From contig JASHWB010000404.1 of the NCBI GenBank assembly GCA_030044295.1, positions 1 through 5,153 of the forward strand: a DNA stretch of 5,153 nt, read 5' to 3'. Positions 1-4,767 of this stretch are shown here, in pieces. Every line of letters starts with the position of its first letter. The stretch's first letter is position 1. The notes beneath the pieces were generated by a model. That model searched no databases and was not told where the DNA came from. It saw only the letters and a list, made by a program, of their open reading frames with translations. This DNA is from Candidatus Acidiferrales bacterium. GTDB taxonomy: Bacteria > Acidobacteriota > Terriglobia > Acidiferrales > UBA7541. The position numbers and the translations under genes are program-made.

Positions 1-2
1 CT

Positions 3-284
3 TCGATCATTGGTGCGACGCGAGACCATGTCTCGTGCCGATTGGGAGAGGAAGCGGCAATCCTGAACATGAAAAACGCCGTCTATTACGGCTTGAATCC
101 CGTGGGCGCGCGTGTGTGGAGCCTAGTGCAGGAATCGAGAAGCGTCCGTGATATCCGCGACGCGCTGCTCGATGAATACGACGTGCAAGCGGAACGATGC
201 GAGCGGGATCTGCTCGATTTACTCGAAACGATGCGTGAGCAGGGGCTGATCGAAGTGCGTGAGGCCGGCCGGGCGGCGCTGTAG
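3..284 (+). CDS. Lasso peptide leader-binding protein B1 (PqqD-like RRE), 5'-truncated by window edge
   Basis: Small PqqD-family RiPP recognition element. In split-B lasso pathways this protein binds the precursor leader and delivers it to the B2 protease; it acts in the cytoplasm. The reading frame is open to the left edge, and 93 residues are visible before the TAG at 282-284. The visible part carries the PqqD/B1 hallmarks: 'HVSCRLGEEAAILN', then 'YYGLNPVGARVW' (the beta-turn and first helix of the winged-helix fold), then 'IRDALLDEYDV' and a closing 'CERDLLDLLETM...GLIEV' helix pair. A TTG at 42 could serve as a start, but it would remove the first beta strands, which fit the family, so I think the true start lies a few codons left of the window. 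Family B1 proteins are about 80-100 residues, so little is missing. The next gene starts about 92 bases downstream on the same strand, consistent with an operon. PqqD-like proteins also serve other RiPP pathways, but the B2, cyclase and precursor next door settle the assignment. Confidence 0.9.
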   Translation, partial: SIIGATRDHVSCRLGEEAAILNMKNAVYYGLNPVGARVWSLVQESRSVRDIRDALLDEYDVQAERCERDLLDLLETMREQGLIEVREAGRAAL

Positions 285-365
285 GGCCGCGAACAGAGCC
301 TGTGTGCGCCCTTGGGCGGCCGCTTCAGGAATCTATCCCAGCCACGGAACCGCGCGACTTTCCTC

Positions 366-369
366 GAGG
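366..369 (+). promoter_or_regulatory. Ribosome binding site deciding the B2 start
   Basis: GAGG lies 7 bases before the TTG at 377. The other possible starts for this gene are a GTG at 302, with no purine-rich box before it, and an ATG at 389, which is too far from this box. The site therefore favours TTG 377. Confidence 0.5.
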
Positions 370-376
370 TGGCGGG

Positions 377-850
377 TTGAAAAACGCGATGCAAACCTGG
401 CGCCGTCTTCGGCGAATGAGCCGCACCGCGCGCGGAAACGCGCTGGAAGCCGCGCTCCGGTTGGTGATGACGCGCGCGGGATTGCTCGTCACCGGTTTCC
501 GTTGTTGGAAGAGCGCGATCGAATGGCTCACTACCACGAGCGGCGATGAATCCGCGGCCCGGCTTTCCGCAGCCGAAATTGCACGAGCGATGGAACAGAG
601 TGTGGACGCAGCAGCGCGGCATCTGCCGCTCGCGACCAACTGCCTGGACCGGGCGCTCACTCTGTGGTGGATGCTGCGGCGGCGAGGCCTTCCCGCGGAG
701 CTGTGTATCGGCGCGCGAAAAAACCGAGAGCGGTTTGAAGCGCACGCGTGGGTGGAGATGGGAAGCGCTGTTTTGGATGCCGCTGAAGTCAGCGGAAGCT
801 TCAACGCATTCGAAAGATCGATCGCAACGGTGGGGACCGAGGCTCAATGA
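377..850 (+). CDS. Lasso peptide leader protease B2 (transglutaminase-like cysteine protease)
   Basis: The stand-alone B2 protease cuts the leader off the lasso precursor after B1 has bound it. With the TTG start at 377 the protein has 157 residues, a normal B2 length. The catalytic triad can be read directly: Cys89 in 'NCLDRALTL', His123 in 'FEAHAWVE' and Asp134 in 'AVLDAA'. The spacings of 34 and 11 residues are close to the Cys150/His182/Asp194 triad known for McjB of the microcin J25 system. The 'LRRRGLPAELCIGARK' stretch between Cys and His is the usual family bridge. The N-terminal 55 residues are Arg-rich and helical. The frame extends back to a GTG at 302 (182 residues), but that extension looks non-conserved and has no ribosome binding site; ATG 389 (153 residues) is another option. 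The TGA stop overlaps the next gene's ATG (ATGA at 847-850), so B2 and the cyclase are probably translationally coupled. Function is well supported; the exact start is not. Confidence 0.9.
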   Translation: MKNAMQTWRRLRRMSRTARGNALEAALRLVMTRAGLLVTGFRCWKSAIEWLTTTSGDESAARLSAAEIARAMEQSVDAAARHLPLATNCLDRALTLWWMLRRRGLPAELCIGARKNRERFEAHAWVEMGSAVLDAAEVSGSFNAFERSIATVGTEAQ

Positions 851-2694
851 GCGGCATCGTAGGACTGTTTCGTCCGGGCGGCGGAGCGGCCGATGAATCG
901 CTGGTCCGCGCGCTGACGCGATTTCTCGCGTTCTGCGGGCCCGATGCGCGCGAGGTTTGGCGGCGCGGTCCGATGGCGCTAGGCCACACGATGTTGCGAA
1001 CCACGAACGAATCCGCACATGAAAGGCAGCCGGCCGGAGTCGACGGCAGGTTCTGGATCACCGCCGATGCGCGGCTGGACGCGCGCGGCGAATTGTTCGA
1101 TGCGCTTGTGCGAACGGGCCGCAATCCCGTGCGCAACGCTCCCGATTGCGAATTAATTTTGCACGCCTACGCAGCCTGGGGCGAAGGTTGCTTGCAGCGG
1201 CTGCGGGGCGACTTTGCGTTCGGAATCTGGGACGCGGAGCGACGATCGCTTTTCTGCGCCCGAGATCACTTCGGCATCAAGCCCTTTTATTTCACGGAAC
1301 ACAAGGATTTCTTCCTTTTCAGCAACACGCTCGATTGCGTGCGGTTGCATCCGGAGGTGCCGGATGAACTGAACGAACTGGCGATTGCCGACTTTCTTCT
1401 GTTTGGGCTGAACTCCGATCCCGCAACCACGACGTTTCGCGCCATCCGGCGGCTGCCCCCGGCGCATTTCCTGCGGGTTTCGGCGGACGGGCTGCGGATC
1501 GGGCGCTACTGGTCGGTTCCGATTGATGGACATATCCGCTATAAGCACAGCGATCAGTACGTGGAACATTTCCAGATACTGCTGCGCGAAGCGGTGTCGG
1601 ACCGGCTGCGAGGCGGCCGCGCAGGAATCATGTTGAGCGGCGGGCTGGACTCTTCGTGCCTGGCCGCGACGGCGCGTGAGCTATCGCCGGAGCGGGGCGA
1701 GGCCGGGAAACTGCGGGCGTACACGGTCACCTACGAAAAAACGCTCAAGGACCGCGACGGCGAGCACGCGCGTGAAGTGGCCGCGTTCTTGGGCATTCCC
1801 ATTCGATGTCTGCCGATGGATGGCCTGCGGCCATTCGAGCGGTGGGGCGATCCCGAAATACACTGGCCCGAGCCCGTTGACGATCCACTGATGGCTGGGG
1901 CGTTCGACCAATTCCGGGCAGTGGCGGCAGATTGCCGCATTGCCCTCGACGGCGAGGGCGCGGACAACTTGATGAAGTTTCAAATGCTGCCCTATGTGCG
2001 CTATTTGGTCAGGAACCACGAGTGGCGCAGATTGTGCGTTGATACGGCGGGATTTCTGCGCGTCAGGCACTTTCCGTGGCGCGGAATTCGGCAGCGCCTG
2101 CGGGCCGCAGTTAATACGGATCCGGTTCCGAACTGGCTCGCTCCGGATTTCGCCAAGCGCGTACGGGCGAAGGCGCGGTGGCGCGAAGGTTGCGGGCCGC
2201 GCGTTGAGCCGGCTCATCCTTCAAAGCCCAGAGCGCACGCGTCAATGCACCTGCCGAACTGGACGGCTATGTTTGAACTGTCAAGCCCCGGCGTCACTCG
2301 GTCGACCGTCGAGATGCGCTACCCTTTTCTCGATTTGCGCATCGTCGATTACATCCTGGCGATTCCTCCATTTCCGTGGTCGTTCCAGAAGAGTTTGCTG
2401 CGAGCGGCGATGATCGGGCATTTGCCGGAAAAAATTCGGCGGCGGCCCAAAACGCCGCTGCCAGGCGAGCCAGTCAAGGAAGGTCTGCGTGAAACAGGAG
2501 CGATACCGGAGGTCGCGTTGCAGTGGGCTGACGAGACGGAGCATTTCGTGCAACGCGCTTCGTATAGGATGCCTGCAGCAGAAGATTCGGCGGCATCGTT
2601 GGAGCTGGGCCTGCGGCCGTTGTGCCTGAACTTTTGGTTGCGGCACTCACGAGCCATTCGGTATAACTTCATGGCGGAGGTCGGGAATGGATAA
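847..2694 (+). CDS. Lasso cyclase C (asparagine synthetase-like macrolactam synthetase)
   Basis: ATP-dependent enzyme of 615 residues that adenylates the side-chain carboxylate of the ring Asp/Glu in the precursor core and joins it to the freed N-terminus, folding the lasso. The N-terminal half is a class II glutaminase-like domain (about 1-200) with 'TADARLDARGEL' (72-83), 'RGDFAFGIWD' (120-129) and 'CARDHFGIKPFYF' (137-149). Residue 2 is Ser instead of the catalytic Cys of true asparagine synthetases, so glutamine hydrolysis is not expected; this is usual for lasso cyclases. The C-terminal synthetase domain has the PP-loop 'SGGLDSS' at 264-270, 'DGEGADN' at 368-374, 'VEMRYPFLD' around Glu489 and a late basic segment 'RRRPKTPL' containing Lys535. 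The ATG at 847 overlaps the B2 stop and has GAGG four bases before it. The 3' end overlaps the precursor gene by 8 bases. Neighbouring B1, B2 and a matching precursor argue against a primary-metabolism asparagine synthetase. Confidence 0.95.
   Translation: MSGIVGLFRPGGGAADESLVRALTRFLAFCGPDAREVWRRGPMALGHTMLRTTNESAHERQPAGVDGRFWITADARLDARGELFDALVRTGRNPVRNAPDCELILHAYAAWGEGCLQRLRGDFAFGIWDAERRSLFCARDHFGIKPFYFTEHKDFFLFSNTLDCVRLHPEVPDELNELAIADFLLFGLNSDPATTTFRAIRRLPPAHFLRVSADGLRIGRYWSVPIDGHIRYKHSDQYVEHFQILLREAVSDRLRGGRAGIMLSGGLDSSCLAATARELSPERGEAGKLRAYTVTYEKTLKDRDGEHAREVAAFLGIPIRCLPMDGLRPFERWGDPEIHWPEPVDDPLMAGAFDQFRAVAADCRIALDGEGADNLMKFQMLPYVRYLVRNHEWRRLCVDTAGFLRVRHFPWRGIRQRLRAAVNTDPVPNWLAPDFAKRVRAKARWREGCGPRVEPAHPSKPRAHASMHLPNWTAMFELSSPGVTRSTVEMRYPFLDLRIVDYILAIPPFPWSFQKSLLRAAMIGHLPEKIRRRPKTPLPGEPVKEGLRETGAIPEVALQWADETEHFVQRASYRMPAAEDSAASLELGLRPLCLNFWLRHSRAIRYNFMAEVGNG
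2638..2667 (+). promoter_or_regulatory. Possible internal promoter ahead of the precursor gene
   Basis: TTGCGG (2638-2643) and TATAAC (2662-2667) are separated by 18 bases and resemble sigma-70 -35 and -10 boxes inside the end of the cyclase gene. In a GC-rich context TATAAC stands out. Against it, the expected transcription start near 2674 would leave only about 13 untranslated bases, with the ribosome binding site almost at the 5' end. This is a tentative call from motif reading only. Confidence 0.25.
2676..2680 (+). promoter_or_regulatory. Strong ribosome binding site of the lasso precursor gene
   Basis: GGAGG sits 6 bases before the ATG at 2687, the best-spaced Shine-Dalgarno box of the operon. 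It supports the short precursor reading frame as real and well translated even though it begins inside the cyclase gene. Confidence 0.75.
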
Positions 2695-2839
2695 GGCCCC
2701 GAAGCCTGAGCCCAAGAAGAAGGTGTACGCATCGCCCGTGCTCACGGTCTATGGCACCGTTCGGGACGTCACCAAAACGCTCGGCAACCGCCGCCATCTG
2801 GACGGTGGGACAGTCGCTGGCAAACGCAGGACTGCATAG
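2687..2839 (+). CDS. Lasso peptide precursor (50 residues)
   Basis: Substrate of the operon: a leader plus a core peptide that becomes the lasso. The ATG at 2687-2689 overlaps the cyclase stop (ATGGATAA) and TAG is at 2837-2839. The leader starts with a Lys/Pro-rich stretch (MDKAPKPEPKKK) and then reads YASPVLTVYGTVRDVTK (14-30), an exact match to the lasso leader signature YxxPxLxxxGxxxxxTx through Tyr14, Pro17, Leu19, Gly23 and Thr29. Tyr14 and Pro17 are the expected contacts to B1. If Thr29 is the conserved -2 threonine, the core is TLGNRRHLDGGTVAGKRRTA (31-50). Asp39 is then residue 9 and closes a 9-residue ring with Thr31. If Thr31 is the -2 threonine, the core starts at Gly33 and the ring has 7 residues. 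Asp39 is the only acidic residue of the core, so it must be the ring acceptor in any version. The core is strongly basic (four Arg, one Lys, one His) and has no serine or aromatic residue except His. Identity as a precursor is strong; the exact core boundary is inferred. Confidence 0.9.
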   Translation: MDKAPKPEPKKKVYASPVLTVYGTVRDVTKTLGNRRHLDGGTVAGKRRTA

Positions 2840-2859
2840 TTCCCGACCACGACGCGAAA

Positions 2860-3861
2860 TTGGATTTTCCCTACATCATTTTCGGGCTGCGCGTCAGCTC
2901 GAACTTCGCCCTACCGGGAATTGAAGCCTCGCCTGAACAACTCACCGACGCGGACCTGCGGCTGCATTTTGGCGCCGCTCCACCAGCCGCCAGCCAACTG
3001 GCCGAACGCGGTGCCGAACTCATGTTTGCAAGCGATATCCAAACCGAAACCGGCGAGCCGGTCCAACGCATTTGGAAAACGCAGAACGGCGCGCTGCTCC
3101 GGATCGATTACGAGGACGGCACGCAATTTTGGGTGGACGTGAAGGGCGGCGAAGTGTGGTCGCGCTGGACGGAAAATTCTTCGTTTGAGGATGCGGCGAG
3201 CTATATGTTAGGTCCGATCCTTGGGTATTTGCTGAGATGGCGAGGAGTCGCCTGCTTACATGCCAGCGCGGTGCAGCAGGCGGGGAGAGCGGCTGTTTTC
3301 GTGGGGCCTGCCGGAGCCGGGAAATCGACATTGGCGGCCGCGCTGGTGTTGCGCGGGTATGCAGTGCTTTCAGACGATATCGTCGCGCTCGCGGAGCGCG
3401 ATGGAGCATTCTACGTGGCTCCTGCGTATCCATATCTCTCCCTGTGGCCGGAATCGGTGGAGGCGCTCTACGGGGCGGAACGGGACTTTGCGGCATTTTC
3501 GCCGAATTTTCCGAAGCGCATGGTGCGTCTGCGCGCAAGCGAGCGCCAATTCGCGGAGCAGCCCGCTCTGCTGGAGTCTCTTTTCTTGCTGCACGAGCGC
3601 GGCGGCGACGCGCCGCTCCTGGAGAGCATTGCAACGCGCGAAGCAATGATTTGGTTGGTGGCCAACACGTATGGGAACCTCTTGCTCGACGATGAATTGC
3701 GGGGACGAGAATTTGCCTTGCTGGGCCGGTTGCTCGGATCGGTCCCGGTGCGCCGCGTGCGTGCGCATGAGGACATTTCGCGAATCGGCGCTCTTTGCGA
3801 TTTGATCGAAGCTGAGGTAGCGACGGGGCGAGCCACGGCGCGCGCTCCGGCCAATCTGTAG
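2860..3861 (+). CDS. HPr kinase-like lasso precursor kinase
   Basis: A 333-residue P-loop protein of the HprK-related group found in lasso operons, where characterised members (paeninodin type) phosphorylate a hydroxyl residue at the precursor C-terminus. The N-terminus 'YIIFGLRVSSNFALPGI' is the usual opening beta segment. 'CLHASAV' (132-138, with His134) precedes the Walker A loop 'GPAGAGKST' (149-157). 'LSDDIVAL' follows with the Asp172/Asp173 pair expected to bind metal and drive catalysis. The C-terminal third, about residues 220-320, is helical and less recognisable. The start is TTG at 2860: this frame has no ATG, GTG or TTG back to a stop at 2707, and the next internal starts would lose the conserved N-terminus. 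No clear ribosome binding site is seen, and the gene starts 20 bases after the precursor stop, so translation may depend on the upstream gene. A general HPr phosphorelay role is less likely because no HPr or PTS gene is nearby. The substrate is inferred from context. Confidence 0.85.
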   Translation: MDFPYIIFGLRVSSNFALPGIEASPEQLTDADLRLHFGAAPPAASQLAERGAELMFASDIQTETGEPVQRIWKTQNGALLRIDYEDGTQFWVDVKGGEVWSRWTENSSFEDAASYMLGPILGYLLRWRGVACLHASAVQQAGRAAVFVGPAGAGKSTLAAALVLRGYAVLSDDIVALAERDGAFYVAPAYPYLSLWPESVEALYGAERDFAAFSPNFPKRMVRLRASERQFAEQPALLESLFLLHERGGDAPLLESIATREAMIWLVANTYGNLLLDDELRGREFALLGRLLGSVPVRRVRAHEDISRIGALCDLIEAEVATGRATARAPANL

Positions 3862-3881
3862 TCAAGGAGTTCATCGCCCGC

Positions 3882-3920
3882 TCTGGCCGGCTTTTGTCTT
3901 TCTTCTGGCCCCGGCTTCTG
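3882..3920 (+). repeat. Short imperfect direct repeat
   Basis: TCTGGCCGGCTTTTG (3882-3896) recurs as TCTGGCCCCGGCTTCTG (3904-3920), with a CC insertion and one substitution and a pyrimidine-rich spacer between. It lies just after the kinase stop. The function is unknown, and a chance match in GC-rich DNA is possible. Confidence 0.35.
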
Positions 3921-3942
3921 TGATATTCCTTGCGAGACCTTC

Positions 3943-3976
3943 TGGTTCGCTGGCATGCTGCGCGTCTGGCGAACCA
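3943..3976. repeat. Inverted repeat / hairpin in the gap after the kinase gene
   Basis: TGGTTCGC (3943-3950) pairs exactly with GCGAACCA (3969-3976). Two G-U pairs and one G-C pair extend the stem to 11 bp around a 12-base loop. There is no T-run after it, so it is not a classic intrinsic terminator. It could end or stabilise the operon transcript or lie in the 5' region of the next gene. The rest of the 179-base gap (3862-4040) shows no gene and no convincing promoter. Confidence 0.4.
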
Positions 3977-4025
3977 ACCCCGGCGAGTTTACCGGCTTCC
4001 AAGCTTCGGCTTCCGAAAGGGCCAG

Positions 4026-4031
4026 AGGAGG
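4026..4031 (+). promoter_or_regulatory. Ribosome binding site of the barrel protein gene
   Basis: AGGAGG is a full consensus box, 9 bases before the ATG at 4041. It confirms that start and the signal peptide that follows. Confidence 0.7.
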
Positions 4032-4040
4032 ATCGTGTAG

Positions 4041-4691
4041 ATGCGAAAGCTCGTGGCGCTAGGCGGTCTGCTGTTGCTATCGGTTGCTCCGGTGATTGCG
4101 CAAGATCAGGGTTCAGCACAGCAGCAACAGTCCGTCCCCACGTCGGCGCCGGAGTCCGAAGCGCCGCCAAAGAAGAAAACGCCGCCGATTACTCCGCGAT
4201 GGGAACTTTCCGCCGGGTACGCGGCGCGCTCGAATTATGAAAGATCCGACGGGGCCAAGCCATACTTCAATGGGTTCTACGCATCGGTGGACCGGAATTT
4301 CTTTCATTGGCTGGGCGTGGAAGCCGAAGGGACGAGCACGTGGAAAAGCCGGGGGATACTCCTGGGAAACTCGCATGTATACACGTTGATGGCGGGGCCG
4401 GACCTCTATCCCTTCGGGCACCGGAGAGTGACGCTTTTCGGGCACGCATTGTTCGGACTGGGTCGCGAAAGCACCACGTATCCGGCTTTTGCGGGAGCTG
4501 CAACGCAAACCTACAGCTACGATGTGAAGGCGTGGGAAGTCGGCGTGGGTCTTGAGTGGAATAAGTCGCCACGCTGGTCGATACGGCTGATCGAAGGCGA
4601 CTTTGGAGGCGCGAATTTCGCCGGAACGAAAGCGAACGGCGGGTCGATACGTATATCGGCGGGAGTGGCTTACCGTTGGGGGCGAAAATAG
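4041..4691 (+). CDS. Outer-membrane beta-barrel protein, probably eight-stranded
   Basis: A 216-residue exported protein. Residues 1-20 form a signal peptide: Met-Arg-Lys, a Leu-rich core and 'PVIA' before a likely cut at Ala20/Gln21. A Gln/Pro/Lys-rich low-complexity linker follows (21-52). From Trp54 to the end, eight alternating, aromatic-edged segments can be picked out by eye at about 54-66, 75-88, 90-103, 112-123, 129-141, 162-174, 179-193 and 201-213. That is the layout of small OmpA/OmpX-like barrels. The last strand 'SIRISAGVAYRWG' is typical, although the protein ends in Gly-Arg-Lys rather than an aromatic residue. The role is unknown; such proteins are often listed as outer membrane beta-barrel or opacity-like proteins. 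It has its own ribosome binding site and a 179-base gap to the lasso operon, so shared function with the lasso peptide is not shown. Confidence 0.8.
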   Translation: MRKLVALGGLLLLSVAPVIAQDQGSAQQQQSVPTSAPESEAPPKKKTPPITPRWELSAGYAARSNYERSDGAKPYFNGFYASVDRNFFHWLGVEAEGTSTWKSRGILLGNSHVYTLMAGPDLYPFGHRRVTLFGHALFGLGRESTTYPAFAGAATQTYSYDVKAWEVGVGLEWNKSPRWSIRLIEGDFGGANFAGTKANGGSIRISAGVAYRWGRK

Positions 4692-4721
4692 GGACGTTTG
4701 CTTCGACGGATGGAGAAAGTG

Positions 4722-4752
4722 CGGCGGCGCGACCCGATGAGCCGCGCCGCCG
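4722..4752. terminator. GC-rich hairpin between convergent genes, possible bidirectional terminator
   Basis: CGGCGGCGCG (4722-4731) pairs perfectly with CGCGCCGCCG (4743-4752) around an 11-base loop. It lies 30 bases after the barrel gene stop and 15 bases past the stop of the convergent gene. There is no T-run on the + side. On the - side the sequence continues CACTTTCTCC, a weak T-rich tail. Position and stem strength suggest termination for both genes; the missing poly-T lowers certainty. Confidence 0.55.
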
Positions 4753-4767
4753 GTTAGATGTGAACGG

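Noticed and set aside
302..376. N-terminal extension of B2 from a GTG at 302
   Set aside because: There is no ribosome binding site before it and the added 25 residues do not look like the B2 family; TTG 377 with GAGG upstream fits better. Not fully excluded.
86..1018. Long antisense open frame (310 codons) across B1, B2 and the start of the cyclase
   Set aside because: It lies opposite three recognised genes, its protein is Arg/Ser-rich with no familiar motif, and GC-rich third positions routinely keep such antisense frames open.
847..2694. True glutamine-dependent asparagine synthetase
   Set aside because: Residue 2 is Ser, not the nucleophilic Cys, and the gene sits between a B2 protease and a matching lasso precursor.
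2860..3861. Classical HPr kinase/phosphorylase of carbon regulation
   Set aside because: No HPr or PTS genes are nearby, the N-terminal domain is of the lasso-associated kind, and the gene directly follows the precursor.
3020..3874. Antisense open frame (284 codons) opposite the kinase gene
   Set aside because: The composition is Arg/Ala/Pro-rich with no domain, and the + strand has intact Walker A and Asp-Asp motifs; it is a coding shadow.
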